Shown here one piece after another: positions 22,411 through 36,079 of a stretch of DNA of 64,000 nucleotides. Within the stretch, counting starts at the first letter, position 1. Each line of letters opens with the position of its first letter. The position numbers and the translations under genes were made by a program. This stretch comes from Impatiens glandulifera (taxonomy: Eukaryota > Streptophyta > Magnoliopsida > Ericales > Balsaminaceae). The notes below the pieces were generated by a model. The model was given only the letters and a program-made list of their open reading frames with translations, searched no databases and was not told where the DNA came from. The stretch spans positions 49,077,363-49,141,362 of the forward strand of contig NC_061865.1 of NCBI RefSeq assembly GCF_907164915.1, given 5' to 3'.

Positions 22411-23007
22411 TCATCTATGAACATGCAGCTGTCCTCCCCCTACATATACATCTCTGATCATTATCAGATCGATACTTTAATTACCTATTATCACACCTTC
22501 CTTTTTACCTTTTTTTTGTCGGTTTATATATCTACTTTGGAAAAAATATATATTAAACATATATCTTATAATGCTATACTCGATTATGTGTACCATATAC
22601 TATTCATAAGATAAATCAACTAACCCTATACATTCTTTCTATATTGTACTTATCTAATAGAGATTTGAAATATTTGCGGAGAAACACAATGTAATTAGAT
22701 AAGTGAGATTTCGTAAAAAAATATATATTATAAATAGATTAATTTGCCTCTTATTGATGAGATTGAAAAGGGTTATGCCACTAAATCGCGTTTGAATCTA
22801 GTTTAATCAAATGGTGATTATGATAATGTGATTTATCTAAAAAAACTAACATAACGATGCTTTTATTTGTTTCGGTGTGCTATTTATGTTTTGGAAAATA
22901 TTATATTCAAATATATTTTTTTAATAAAAATAAGAGTTCGATTTTCTATAACTTTTTAAGTTATAGTGGGATCATGATCATGAAATCATGTTAGTTTTCT
23001 AAATTCA

Positions 23008-23033
23008 AATAATAATAATAATAATAATAATAA
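23008..23033. repeat. AAT microsatellite
   Basis: About eight AAT units, followed by a short TA run. Confidence 0.9.
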
Positions 23034-23512
23034 TATATATATATTATGGAAGTGTGAAAATGTATATTTTTCTTAAATTGATATTGAGATATAATGTTTT
23101 TAACTTTGTTTAAAATAAATTGACTACTTCTTAAAGATACTCAACCACGTCTATAAATTTATTTAGAGTTATTTTCAAATAATCTTATGAAAATCTCAAT
23201 TAAGGGTTATATTGGCATAAGTTTATTCATGGTCAACTAACGAAAAGAAGAGTCGTCGCTAAGTCATGTCTTATTAGTTGGTATCTGTTTTTTTTTTAAA
23301 TTAATTCCATTGTTATTTGGTACTTTTTCTTAGGTACCAAAAAAAATAAAGATCATATATTTATTTTTGTGATTGTAATCACATTGACAGTTCTATTAAA
23401 CATATAGTATTTAAATTGTATGAAAACATAATTTGATCCCATAAATAGTAATTAGTATTCATCTTTGAGTAATTTGTTGCAATTTTCTAATTGTTTGATG
23501 AGTTGGTGATTG

Positions 23513-23520
23513 GTCCCACA
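23513..23520 (+). promoter_or_regulatory. GGTCCCAC, full match to the GGNCCCAC TCP site
   Basis: It lies about 520 bases before the TCP start codon. It matches the class I TCP/PCF consensus exactly. Use in vivo is unknown. Confidence 0.3.
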
Positions 23521-23926
23521 CCAATAATTTTAAGTCAAACTTCTGTAAATGTAAACTAAAGTTATGAGAATTTATATATGATATGACCAAAGAACTCCAT
23601 ATTTTCACTCTATAGTACTATGATCATGTGCAAACTATAAGTGCTCTAAATAATATGAAATTGTGAAAAAATATCACATAAAATTGACACGTGGCTGATA
23701 CCACACCTTATCTTCTTCTTGAATTGTGTTTCTATATGAGACATTATGAGAGACAAATTCTTGCATCTTTTCCATTATCGGAACTAGCTCAACATGGTAG
23801 TTCGAGGAAATGAATAAGGTTTTGATAGTAAAAGATGTCGGTATATGATCTAAAGAAGTTCACCAAGAATGAACTAAAAGGGACTTTGAAGGCTTCATAT
23901 CACATCTTCTAATTGTCCACTTATTG

Positions 23927-24018
23927 GTGAGTTCATATGTTCTTGAAATTCACAAATATGTAATAGTTGAAACATGTTTCTCTATGCTTTAGAAAGAATT
24001 ATTTTGTTGTTTCCGCAG
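23927..24018 (+). other. Probable intron in the 5' leader of the TCP gene
   Basis: GTGAGT at 23927 and a TTTCCGCAG acceptor ending at 24018 frame a 92-base, T-rich stretch just before the start codon. Leader introns are known in relatives of this TCP clade. It would also remove the upstream ATG at 23967, which otherwise extends the frame by 25 unconserved residues. Confidence 0.5.
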
Positions 24019-24041
24019 CTCTACAATTCACTTTTGAAGAG

Positions 24042-24887
24042 ATGAATATGTCTTCAAAAGAAAATGGTCTTCATCCGAAACTTGAAAATCAAATGAATGG
24101 TCAATCCAACAAACGTTCATCGAGTTCAAGACGATGGTCTTCTTGTAGGAATCCAAGGATTGTTCATGCTTCACCCTTATCTGGATCAAAAGATAGACAT
24201 AGCAAGGTAAGTACAATAAGAGGTTTAAGAGATAGGAGAATTAGGTTATCTGTGCCCACAGCTCTTCAATTATACAATCTTCAAGAGAGGCTAAACCTTA
24301 ATCAACCTAGCAAAGTTATAGATTGGTTGCTTGAAGAAACTAAACACGAAATCGATAATCTTCCACCACTTCATTTCCCACCTTTTTCTTCAAACTCGAT
24401 TTCTCATGAGTTGAATGTATGTCATCCTCCATCTTATCATTCCTCATTCGATTTGAACCAAACACACACAAATCAAGACACATCTAAGAGACCAAATCTT
24501 GAACAAGATAGCCGCATGTCGAGCGAAAAGAATGAGTACACAATTTTAAACCAACAAGGAGGAGGTGTTAATGAAAATTACACTAATAACATCAATTTCG
24601 CCATTCCTATCTTTCCAAACAATGTCATAATTCCAAGCAATCCTTATTTGAATTGGGAGTTCTTCCCATTTGTGAGACATGGAGTTGTCTCGCAAGCAGA
24701 AGGCGCCGCCTATGCTGGCCAACAGGTATTGGCTCAGAACCAATATTCTTCCACTATTGGACCTCGGCCAGAGAATGAAAATAGAAAACACAAACAGATG
24801 ATTCAGAACAATCTTCAAGTTGTGACGAGCCTCTCTTCGATGAATCCACTTTCTTCAATGTTCAATCTTCGCCCACAAATGCAATAG
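24042..24887 (+). CDS. CIN-type class II TCP transcription factor (TCP5/13/17-like)
   Basis: The protein is a plant transcription factor; CIN-type TCPs promote the switch from division to differentiation in leaf and petal cells. From the ATG at 24042 the single coding exon gives 281 residues. The TCP basic helix-loop-helix domain covers about residues 50-108: [20 protein letters not shown] (basic region, class II form), [19 protein letters not shown] (helix I), and [13 protein letters not shown] (helix II) followed by [14 protein letters not shown] just before it is characteristic of the TCP5/13/17 group. The C terminus is Ser/Asn/Gln-rich and disordered. No R domain or miR319 target site is apparent, as expected for this clade. 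I chose the ATG at 24042 because the upstream ATG lies in a probable leader intron; an ATG two codons later is equally possible. Confidence 0.93.
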   Translation: MNMSSKENGLHPKLENQMNGQSNKRSSSSRRWSSCRNPRIVHASPLSGSKDRHSKVSTIRGLRDRRIRLSVPTALQLYNLQERLNLNQPSKVIDWLLEETKHEIDNLPPLHFPPFSSNSISHELNVCHPPSYHSSFDLNQTHTNQDTSKRPNLEQDSRMSSEKNEYTILNQQGGGVNENYTNNINFAIPIFPNNVIIPSNPYLNWEFFPFVRHGVVSQAEGAAYAGQQVLAQNQYSSTIGPRPENENRKHKQMIQNNLQVVTSLSSMNPLSSMFNLRPQMQ

Positions 24888-26081
24888 ATCAGCCATGGAA
24901 GCACAAGCAGTACTGATTCTTGAATTAGTAAGTGTGCTTATATATATATATGCTTTCATTTGTGTGTGCCTTGGAATATGTGTTTATACAAGATGCATTG
25001 AAGTAAGTGTGCTTAATATTGATTATATACAATTAAATGTACTATATATATAAAAGCTTTATATTTGTCATTTTATAAATATAATGAGGCTTGATCTACA
25101 AAATATTAGGAATGTTATGGCATGAAATGTTTGTTCAATATCGACTTTATCTCGAAATCCTTTTGAAATTATTTCCTTTTGTAAAGTTTGATTTGTTGAA
25201 GATTTAGACCTAGTTTGAAAGTCTGGAGGGTTTTTTTGTTATGTTTTTCTAATCTTTATTTTATTTTCTCACTTTTTTCGCGTTAACACATTTTTATGTA
25301 TATTTTCAATGAGATGGTATGAGTTTCATATTATCTTAGTTATTAATATAATTTTTAACATTTTAAAAGAAAATTGTGCATAAAATATAGGACATACTCA
25401 TTACTCACTCATTCTTAATTCATGCAACTAAGTATACACCAAATGATTCATTGGGAGAATAAATAGATAGATTTGGTTATAATATAGTGCTTTCAAAAGA
25501 AATATATAATTAGTGTTATTTGATATGTGTAGATCTATCTCTATGACATTAAAATGGTTATACATTTTGTTTTATTTTTATGCTTTTAAATATAAGCTCA
25601 TTAATGATGATACCAGAAAGAAATTAATCTTCAGACCTTATTACACAGGTGAACCACCAATAGTTTTATATAAATAATGAATTATATATATGTATAGTTA
25701 TTTTATTAAGCAATATTATTGATAGATGTATAATTATATTAATTAGAAGAAGAACATAACCCATAGGTGGAATCATTTTTTTAACCATTAATGGATCATA
25801 CCAGAAAGAAATGGTTAATTTGTCCATTATTAAGTTGTCAATGGCAATTACAAGTTCTACAAATGATTTTCCAAATACAAGAAGATTCAAATTTTGTTTT
25901 TGTAACCAAGGGGAGGGGAAAATGCTCAAGTGTATTATATTGTTATGCAATTATGTTTTGTTGTCCTTTCATTAAGTTGTTTTTATTAATTTATGAGAAT
26001 GTTTTCATAGTTAAACTGAAATAATTTTGATTATTCCAACTATAATTTTTTAGAAATATAGATCCATGAAAAAAAAATCAA

Positions 26082-26085
<4 letters not shown>

Positions 26086-26113
<28 letters not shown>
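26086..26113. repeat. TA microsatellite
   Basis: About 14 uninterrupted TA units. Confidence 0.9.
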
Positions 26114-26117
<4 letters not shown>

Positions 26118-28560
26118 CTAATCAATTAATATTATAAAATGAGAATAATATAAACATAGCAACATAACATAATTTTTTTTTATTAAAAACAAAACAAAAA
26201 AGAATATAGGACCCCATAGATTTATGAAATGTCTTAAGAAAGGGAAACAGGTTTTTAATTAACTTCATAAACATTTCAAAACAAATATCAGAAATAGTTA
26301 AAATAATAGTTTTATAATTCTGTTATTTATGTGAATTTGTTCATTATGCACATTTTTAATGTATATAGAGTGATATAATATTTTTATTTTTAATAACAAA
26401 TATATATAATATAAACTAATTTATTATAATTAATATAGTCTATTCTAATAACTAATTCAATTATTCTTCTCCTATTCAAATCTTTATGAATTAATATCAA
26501 TATTGTGAAAGATATAATATAGATTATGTTCTAAGAGAGAAAAGATGACGGGTCGATATTCTCACTTAGACACTTTAAATGAAAATTTGAAACGGTGATG
26601 ATTTTGGGAGTCGGACTAACTTATTACATTTTTTTATTTCTTTTTATAGATAATGATCATGATTTTTTTGGGAGTAAATTAAAATATAAACCAAATATAA
26701 ATTATATAATTACTATTTTATATTAAAGTAAATAAATGTTTTTAGGAGATAAGAATCTTATAAATAATGTTGAAAGTAAATAAATTCAAATAGCTTTTAT
26801 ATATTAGTTATTATAATTTTTATATTTGTTGGAAAGTTAAAATGAAATCGTAGTCATAATTTCTTATTTTAAGTTAAAATATTTTTAGTGAAAATTAAAT
26901 TTAAAAAATTTAATTTGTTGGACAATATTTTATACTTCAAAAAATTAAAAATGATAAAAACACGTATCTTCATTCTAAATCTTGATGTTATTGAATTAAT
27001 AAAAAAACATACTAGTACACAATAACAAAAAAAACGTGTTTCATTCATTTTTAGATACTGCAATAAAAACAAGTTAAATCACAATAATTATATCATATAT
27101 CTCATCAATCATTTTATCAATTTAAATATAAAAATTATTCTTTATTTAAATATTTTATTTTATATTAATAAAAGTTAATATTAATTAGGCATATTTGATT
27201 GGAATATTTTGATTAAATTTTTAAACTGATTTTTCTTTTAATTTCATCAAACATGAGTTTTTGGAGAAAAATCCAAATAAAACCAAAAAACTCAATTACT
27301 CAAACCAGCCCTAAGAGAAGGTATAAGACAACCAATACTAACTATTAATTAAGGAAACTAAAAGACAACAATAAGGCAAAAGATGAGACTCACTTTTTGG
27401 GTTTTTATTTAATTTCTTCCTATCAAAATTTTTATTTAATCATTTAATTTATTTAGTTATTAATTTTTATAAAATTTTAATTTTAAATTAAAAATATATA
27501 TATTAAAATAATTCAATTAATTAAAAACTCAAATTATTGACGAACTTGCAAAGATTGATGAAATTGAGTTTGTTACTCCGAATAATTTGATTATTACATA
27601 CAATCTGAACGCTCCAAAAACACATGTTGAGGTTCAAATAAAACGTTTTTAGAAGAGCAATAGACAAAAAAAAAATCATATACTAAAAGAGAAACGTACA
27701 AAATTTATAGTTGGAAAACGACTGTTCAAACAAAATGATGCATAACTCATTGTTCGTGTTTGTGTTTAGTTGGATATGATATTTATTATTTTGTATTACT
27801 CAATATAATGATTATATATTTATAATGATTATATATTGTTTTGAGCATTTTCTTCATTTAAAAAATATATTACAACTTATGTATAACTTGTATATAAATA
27901 CTTTTTTAATAAAGTTTTACATTTAGTTGGGATGAAACTAAATAAATAAATAAAACTTAAAAAAAAAAGGAGAAAGAAAAAACTAGCTAGTACTATAGGT
28001 GAGATAGTGACTCTCTAACAAAAATGTCTACAAAATAAAAAATTTTTAAAAAAGGCAATCATAAAACAATCATAGGATAGGATGAAATCAGAGATCTTAT
28101 CCATAACCACTAGTTATGAATGAGACTATTACTAATTTTAAATAGTAATTTGATGTTATTTTAATAGTAATTATGAAGTAATTTAATGTTAAAATATTAA
28201 ACTAACTCTTCTTTCTTTTATTTAGAATATATATAAAATTATGAAGGGTATTTTATTATTTAATCCAAATAATTTATTTATCCACATATTATGGATTATA
28301 GATAGAACTTGTTGTTTGGTGTGAGTTATTTTGATTCAATTCATTTATTTAAATATTTTAAGCTTACATCAACCAATTATTTTTTCATCAATTAAAATAT
28401 CAAATAATATGTAAAATATCAAAAAATAATTCTATAACATTTTACAAATATGAAAATATTATACTTCTCACAAACAATATTATTTAAAAAAATATATTAT
28501 CAATAATATAATATTGGTTCGAATTAACTTATTTAAACAATCTATTGAATTATTTAATGA

Positions 28561-28644
28561 AATAATCTTGTTTAATTTTATACTATAAAACTGAATTATT
28601 TAAATAATCTTGTTTAATTTTATACTATAAAGCTGAATTATTGA
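28561..28644. repeat. Two-copy 42-bp tandem duplication
   Basis: AATAATCTTGTTTAATTTTA starts at 28561 and again at 28603; the copies differ by a few bases, for example AAAACTG versus AAAGCTG. Confidence 0.85.
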
Positions 28645-29879
28645 AAGAAATATTTAAGGGTATTAATATTTTATTTAATAAATTAATTAGTTTAATTAAT
28701 AAAAATATTAAAAAAAATGTTTGATTTTATTCGTCATATCAAATAACCCCTAATTTTTTAAACGAAAATGATGAATTTTTAGAGAGAAATTCATTCATGT
28801 ATATCTTTTTACCTAATTTTCCTATTTTATCTCTTATTTAAAGTACACTTCATTTATATTAAGAATAACATTAAAATTACCCTTTTTTTTAATTTATTAA
28901 AATGAGAAATAAATTAATTTTTCTTATCAAATTTATAAAAATATTTATTTTTGTACAGTAAGTTTATGATAGACCTAATTAATTTGTTAAACTTTTCAAA
29001 CTAATTCAAAATTTGTGATGTGAATAAATTATTATTATTTTTTTAAAATTTTAACAAACAAATATTGATTTATTTTAAATCAAAACAGTTAAAATAAAAT
29101 TTTATTTAAAACAGTTCAATAGATTTAAGTTCATAAATTTAAGAGTTTATATAAAAAAATTGACCCGTTATAAATATTTAAAATGGAGAGTTTACCTATA
29201 TAAAATATAATATATAAAATAGTAAGAATTTATTTTTAAAAAATATTAGTTATATATTATTAATTTATATATATTTAATTAATTAAAATATATTATAGTT
29301 ATAAAATTAATTATATAATTTATTTGAATAAATAAATTTTTCTTTTAAAATATATAAATATAAAATTATATTTTCTTTATATAATATTATAAAATTAATA
29401 TTATTTATAAATTAGTAAAATCATAAAATCGTACAACATATAATCCTAATTTTAAAATATAATATTTTAATTTATTTAATAATTTAAATTATTTTATAAT
29501 CATAAAATCATCAAATTTTAAAAGTTAGTTTTAGCGGTTTGTTTGTACTATACAAAATAAATAATCTAATTAAATAGATTACGAGTTCAATTTCATTTAA
29601 AACATTTTGAGTTGAAGCGAATGGTAAATTAGTTCTCCTTAATTAAGAAAATAATTATTTAAATAAAATTAAATATTTATCATGGTAATACACAATATAA
29701 CAAATTAATAAGAACCCTAATTAAAATTGAATTTCAAAACACAGCCTTAATCTTAGCTAGTTCAGTAAAGATTCGAGTTTTACCCCCTTAAAGTTCGTGA
29801 ACCCGTTTAGTTGCCGAGTCTTCATAATATTGATTTTATAAGCAAAAAAGAAATAAAAAGGAGTCACCTTTTGCGGTAC

Positions 29880-30830
29880 TGAGCTTTGTGTTCTCTTCTT
29901 TTCGCTCTCTCTGGTGCTCTGCCCTGTCCATTGTTGCGATTTTGTGAAGATCACCGATCGCATTCTTTCTTTATACATATACCCATTTGTTTCTTCTGTA
30001 GAACCCTACAATCACTTGATCACAGGTACCCTTTTTTTCTTCTATCGTATCGGCTCTTCTTTTCGCTGTATTGATCAACCATTGTTAGTTTCGGCCATTG
30101 TTAGTCTCTTCTTTTTCCTTCCTTTTACATTGATTGATTGATTGATTCGAAATCCGAACCTTGGTTTGTGCTTCATGTATATATATACATGTTGTGAATT
30201 GTGATGGAACAGATAATTCCTTTGTGATTATTGATGGATGTTTATCCTGAAAGACCTATTACACCCATGTTTAAAATCCGCAATCTTTGAGAATGGTAGA
30301 TGAGTTGAAAGACATATACCCATGTTAGTTAACCTTTGTTTCATCAGTTGAAAGCTAGCTAATATTGCAACTGATGAGTCACTTTGAGATATATTTGTTT
30401 TTGATTTCAGGGTTTTCTATATTTGATTTTTAATGGTTTGTTGTAATTTGTAATGAATTCTTTACCTTTTGTTTAGGGTTTAGTTCATATGAAGATAATG
30501 TTACCAATAGCATGTTTTGAACAGAGAAATCAAATGGAAGTTGTAGTTTCTATAGGAAGTAAATGTTTATTACTCTTTTCTGTATGCACAACAAAAATGT
30601 GCTTATTTTATATCAATATTTCATCTTTTAAATATAAGCTGTCTTTGTCTAATTTCCATATGGTTGTTTAAGAAGAAGTTCTCTTGGCTTTCTAGACACT
30701 GCTGACAATGACAAATTTGCTGATCACTATAAGCTATACTTCTAACATGTTTCTTATTCTGCTCCTTTAGTTTAGTCTATGGTATAGTTGAGGTTATTTT
30801 TTGGGTGCTTGAATATTGTCTTTTAAACAG
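29880..30830 (+). other. Probable 5' leader exon and leader intron of the G3BP-like gene
   Basis: A CT-rich leader (about 29880-30025) ends CACAG|GTACCC, and the coding exon begins directly after TTTTAAACAG at 30830. This implies a leader intron of about 805 bases (30026-30830). It fits plant G3BP genes, but the transcription start is not known from sequence. Confidence 0.5.
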
Positions 30831-33800
30831 ATGGCAACACAAGATGCTGCTGCTCTTCCGAGTGCCCAAGTTGTTGGAAATGCCTTTGTCGATCAGTACT
30901 ATCATATTCTTCACCAATCTCCGGAACTTGTTTTTAATTTTTATCAAGAGGCGAGTATTTTGAGTAGGCCAGATGTAAATGGTGTGATGACTACAGTAAC
31001 AAACCTTCAAGTGAGTTGATTTTATGTCTGGTTTATTTTTTGACCGTGCATGTTAGGCTGAGTATTGTTTTACACCACTTTGAGTTTGTCCTTTGTTCAT
31101 CATGCAAACTACCTTTATGTACAAGTGTTACTTAAGAAAGGATGATACAAAATCTATATTTTGTCTGTAGGCTTCTCTGCTCTTCTTTTAATTTATTTAT
31201 TTTTCTAGAACTTTATTCCGATTTTGATTTGCACCTCAAGCTCAAATTCGTTGCATTTTTTCCCTCGAACTTTTAAAAATCTTTTGATTTTTTAAGAACA
31301 GGGCACATCTCTCAAAAGAACTCTCTCCATTTCCTTAATCGTTGCTATGTATGCTTTTTAGTTAATATTAACAACGTAAAGCTGGGTAGAAACTATTTAG
31401 ATCAATGGTACTTTCTCCACACGACTATTTATTTCATTTTAGCTTTGGCTAACTAAATAGAAACCATTTGAAGGTACACACATTTTCCCACTAGTGATAC
31501 ATCAATTCCATGCATGTTGCTTTGTGTGGCCTTAGAATCAACATTTGATCAGATGGATTGATGTGGGTGATGCATAATGTTTCTGTTGTGACTCTGCCTC
31601 TTTGTTGGAGGCCGATAACTATCCGAGCCTAACTTCCTTTGTATCTAGGACTGTTTGTAAGGTCAAATTAGTGTAAACTAAATGAAAGATGTAGGATGAT
31701 TGGAGTTGGAACATATTGCAAAGCATGTCATAGAATCAACATGTGGGCTATTTATAATTTTTTTCCTTTTCGTTTTGCCTACTGATTAAGAGTTTGATGT
31801 ACTTTTTTTATTTATTATATAAACCGATTTTAAAAAAAAAACGTGTTTGATGAAAGAGTGGATTATTTGGGTTTAATGGCTAAATATCTTTTTAATTTAA
31901 TATTTAAAATGCTATAAAAAATAAAGTTAGTGTAATTTGGTTGATGATTTGAATAATTTGATTAATGATGAACTAAAGGGTTATTTGGATTAAATTAATC
32001 CAAATAAACCTATGACAAGGACTAATTGAAGTGGGTAAAAATATTAGTGTACCAAAAGACCTTCAACTTTGTATTGAAAAGGTAAGTTTGGAGGTTATTG
32101 AAGTAAGGTTATTTGAAAAAAGTAATATGATTTGTTTGGAAAAATGTTATATGAATAAAATTCTTTTATAAAATTGGGATACAAACGAGAGGGTATCTCT
32201 TGTATAAAATGGGTCAAAGAGATTACAAATATCTGTTCTTCTTGTTCCCTATTTCTCCTCTTCTTTGTTGCTTTTTTTATTTGTATTTCTTTTCAGTGGT
32301 TTTGACTTGACTGAAGATTTAAATTCCCCTTATCCTTAATTACCTGTTAAAAGTTTAGCCAAAACAAAAATACCTGTTAAAGGAAGTAGGAGTAGCATGA
32401 GTCTGTTGCTCCACAAAAATCAATAAACATCTTGCCATGGAATTTTTTTATCTGAATCTGTTGTGATCTACTAAAATACAAAATATCTGACTTAAGCTCA
32501 TAATTATCTTATGAATACATTCTTACCTTTTCTTTTTCCATGGACAGGCCATTAATGAGAAGATCATTTCCTTGAACTGTAACAACTATAGGGCAGAGAT
32601 AAACAATGCTGATGCTCAAGATTCCTACAACAATGGTGTGTTTGTTCAGGTTACAGGTTCCTTGACGGGAAAGGATAATGTTAGTAGGAAATTTGCCCAG
32701 AGCTTCTTCCTCGCTCCACAGGAGAAAGGCTATTTTGTTCTTAATGATATCTTTAGGTATGTTGAGGATGATGAACAGATCGAAACTTATCCTATGCCTG
32801 TTAGCAGTATGGATGACAATGCTATCAAAGTTCCTTTGACCCCAAATCAAGGTTCTTTCATTTCCTTTTCCCTTCACGCATAATTAAACTTCTTTTCCAT
32901 CTGTTTTAATTCTTTTTCCTTTTATTCTTTAATTTTGTTAGACCCCATTCCTGTGGAAGACCATCCAGGTGTAGAACCTGATGGACTTGTGAATGATGAT
33001 AGAATTAGTGAGGCAGAGGTTTATGATCCTTCTGATCATGATGATGCTGGATCTGTTATTGAAGAGGAACCTCAAACACATTTAAGTCAGAATGAAAGTG
33101 ATTTAGCAATTGATTCAGACCTCTCTGCAGCTCAAGAAGAGAAAAAGTCATATGCATCAATTGTGAGTTAAACCTACATAGTAGTATCCTTTAAAGGCTT
33201 TTTGTTTTGTTTTGTTTTGTTGAATAGTTAATGTTTGAATTAAGCTGTTTTGTTATAAAGAAAAATCATGCTGCTCATGATCTGAAAAATCTACATTTGT
33301 TATGTTTGCAAAAAAAAAATACAATGATCTAGAAAATAATCTGACCATGATAAAAAACTAATCGAGAAAAAAACATTTTCATACTAAATGAAACAAAAAA
33401 TGACACTGTAATTTGGGTGTGTATACTAAATGAAGCAAAAAAACACAATATAATCTGGATCCCGTAATATAATATAGTCATGAGATTGTGACCAAATACT
33501 ATTTTACAAATAGGCTCCATGAAATATAGTGAAATGTGATTTCAGCTTCTAACCTTGATTTGACTTATCCTTATGTAGGTTAAGGTATCGAGAGTTACTA
33601 AAAATGTGACCCCAGCTCGTGTTGCAACAAATAAAGTGCATTCGGTTCCTTCAAATACTACTAAGGAATCACCTACTCCTGTAAAACCTTCTCCCGCGAA
33701 ACCTTCTCCTGTACCAGAAGCGACGGTGCCCACAATTGACAACGCTGCCAACAGCAATAATGTCCAAGAAGAAGGTATCTATCATCATTCAATGGAATGA

Positions 33801-35364
33801 AAACATAGATTTGACTTGTCAATACTGTTGTTTTGCTGGAGATGATTATCATTATCTATAATTATTTACAAATCATGATTATATTGTTGATATCTTAGGT
33901 GTTGAAGTTGAAGGGCACTCCATATACGTAAGGAATTTACCTCTAAATGCGACTCTCTTCATGCTTGAGGAGGAGTTCAAAAGGTTTGGTCCAATTAAGC
34001 ATGATGGTATTCAAGTCAGAAGCAACAAGGTCTGTTTTAGCTTGTAGTCAACTTCAATTTTTTTAAGCATTTTCTTGCCATCCCTATTCAGATCTTTGTA
34101 TATATGCTTTGTCCAGCTTCAAGGATTCTGCTTTGGCTTTGTTGAATTTGAATCAATGGTTTCTATGAATAATGCAATCGACGTAAGCATATCATCCATT
34201 TCATATTTTGTATTTAAATTTATCTGTAACAGGTTATTTTGTTGTTGTGATGTAATTTATTGCCCCATTTGGAAGCAGAATATATATATTTGTACAAGTC
34301 AGAAAAAATACATAAATTTATTTATGTTTATGGATTATCTGGATATAGAAAGAGAAATAAAAAGTGTTTCCAAATGGAACCATTTGGAAACACTTCATGT
34401 TTGTGTATCTTTTTAGATTCAGATGAGAACAACAAAATATATTTAGACTTAGTTCAATTTCCAAATGATTTTGTAAATGAATCCAAATTCTGACGCGTAT
34501 TCTGACAGAAAAGGTGTCTTTCCTTGATTGCTTTTAAGTAGAGATTTATTTTAACAGAGTCCCTGTGACAATGTGTATTGTAGTTACCTTATGTGAACTT
34601 TTACTTATTAAGAATGAATGATATTTTTGTCATATAAATGGGTATTGCAAAAGACACATGATATAAAATGGGGATAAAGGGAGTTCATCGATAAAGAATG
34701 CCTTCATCATACTGTTCTGTATTGATCTTATTTGAATTGAGACATTTTGTTTTCTTCTTTGATTTCCTCATATTAATGAACTTCAATAACATAATTTCAT
34801 TTGTCGCAGGCATCGCCTCTGCCAATTGGGAACCGTCAAGCAGTTGTCGAGGAAAAGAAAACCACAACACGAGGCAAGTCCTAAAATTTTAACCAATGAA
34901 ACTTATAATGTATAGTTTTGTGTTTGAAAATGAGATCTTGGCATATGCTCAGCTTCTCATTAAAAAAATTTAGTAAATCCTTTTCATTATCAACAAAATT
35001 TAAATTCTTTTCGCAAAAAATTGTCTAATCAAGAAAGAAAATCCCATAGAATATTCTTAATGGGTGATTTTTTTAATTGTTTTGCGCAGTCAGTAGCGGG
35101 GGAAGAGGAAAGTACAATAATTCTGGGAGAGCTGGATTTAGAAACGATGGTTTTAGAGGTCGTGGTGCTTATGGTGGAGGCAGGGGATATGGAGGTCGTG
35201 GTGATTTTCGAAACCAAGGAGAGTTTTCGGGTCGATCTAGGGGCGGTCCTGCAGGAAGAAACGTAGAAGCTTATCAACGAGTTGAGCGAGTCTCGAATGG
35301 AACTGGTGGTGGACAGAATGGGGTGAATAGGAATGCTTCTGCTGCTGCTGCTGTTTCTGGGTGA
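30831..35364 (+). CDS. G3BP-like protein: NTF2 domain, RRM, RGG tail; eight exons
   Basis: Plant G3BP-like proteins are cytoplasmic RNA-binding proteins that nucleate stress granules. The coding exons are 30831-31010, 32548-32851, 32942-33162, 33579-33774, 33899-34029, 34117-34182, 34810-34873 and 35090-35364. They sum to 1437 nt (478 residues) with frame kept. The NTF2-like domain covers about residues 12-130 (VVGNAFVDQYYHILHQSPE, then FAQSFFLAPQEKGYFVLNDI and YVEDDE). An acidic and Ser/Pro linker follows (repeated KPSPAKPSPVP). The RRM starts near 306, with RNP2 IYVRNL at 309-314 and RNP1 GFCFGFVEF at 347-355. The C terminus is an RGG/GYGG tail (RGRGAYGGGRGYGGRGDFR). Intron 7 is GC-AG (GAG|GCAAGT); the GC donor is required, since reading through gives a stop within four codons. 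Intron 1 is 1.5 kb. Confidence 0.95.
31981..32007. repeat. Perfect 13-bp inverted repeat in intron 1 of the G3BP-like gene
   Basis: TTATTTGGATTAA is followed after one base by its exact reverse complement. The surrounding ATTTGG/CCAAAT wording resembles a decayed MITE. Confidence 0.75.
34362..34395. repeat. Perfect 16-bp palindrome in intron 6 of the G3BP-like gene
   Basis: AAGTGTTTCCAAATGG is followed after AA by its exact reverse complement. It lies in the 627-base intron 6. Confidence 0.85.
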
Positions 35365-36079
35365 ATATTGTTTGGGTAGTCAGATAATTTCTAATGGTTA
35401 AAATTACCTTTTTGGTTTTTGTCACTTATTTTCTTTACTACTAATTTCTCTACTAGGTTAACACTCTAATTTATGATGGCAAAGCCTGTAAAAGCATGAA
35501 GTATTCTACAAAATTTTCATGCTGGGTGCATTGCCATAAATCAATTTTATTTTAGCTAGGAATTGTTGTTAGCATGATATTTCAGATTTTTTTTTCACAA
35601 TTTTATACCTTTTGAATGTGTAGTTTTAACTCACAATTCAGTTTCTTAAGTTTGTGAGTCGACAATATAGGAAAGAAGTTTATTTTATTTTCTCAAACTT
35701 GTATTAAAAGTTAGTTTATATTGCATTAGTTTAGCTTTCTTAACTTTGGAAATGACTTAATGTTTTTCTCCACAAAGACCGGCAAATTTCGAAGCATTTA
35801 ATGGACCAAACCTATTATCGATCACTCTCTCGACCAACCGGTGAATCTTTATTTTGAAGAGGAAACAAGTAGTTTAACTTTGGTCATGCAATTCCAAAAT
35901 TATTCTTTCAACTAGTTGAAATTATATCTTCACCAAACCAAACAACTTTTCTCAAAGGCAGCTGAATTTTGAATAATATTGTTCTTTCAAAAGAAGTTTA
36001 TTTTCAAACTAAATGCTCGAAATCATCAAAATTACTTTTCATCGCAAAAATTGATCCGACAAAAAGTTTTAATCGTGTT
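35365..36079. other. 3' flank of the G3BP-like gene
   Basis: T-rich DNA that should include the 3' untranslated region (candidate signals lie in 35400-35700). No separate gene is seen. Confidence 0.4.

Larger units (their letters stand above)
20880..23920. other. Upstream region of the TCP gene, no other gene seen
   Basis: AT-rich DNA with scattered polypyrimidine tracts and an AAT microsatellite near 23008-23033. No reading frame here has a recognisable domain. It contains the candidate TCP sites listed separately and may contain non-coding leader exons of the TCP gene. Confidence 0.45.
24888..29870. other. Long AT-rich intergenic region
   Basis: About 5 kb between the TCP and G3BP-like genes with no recognised gene. 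It contains a TA microsatellite (26086-26113), a 42-bp tandem duplication (28561-28644) and long AT-rich tracts. Confidence 0.5.

Noticed and set aside
23967..24041. N-terminal extension of the TCP protein
   Set aside because: The 25 residues are not TCP-like, and a good GTGAGT...CCGCAG intron covers this stretch.
35021..35266. 81-codon frame overlapping the last G3BP exon
   Set aside because: It is a shadow of the RGG-encoding exon in another frame; the spliced frame gives the conserved RGG tail.
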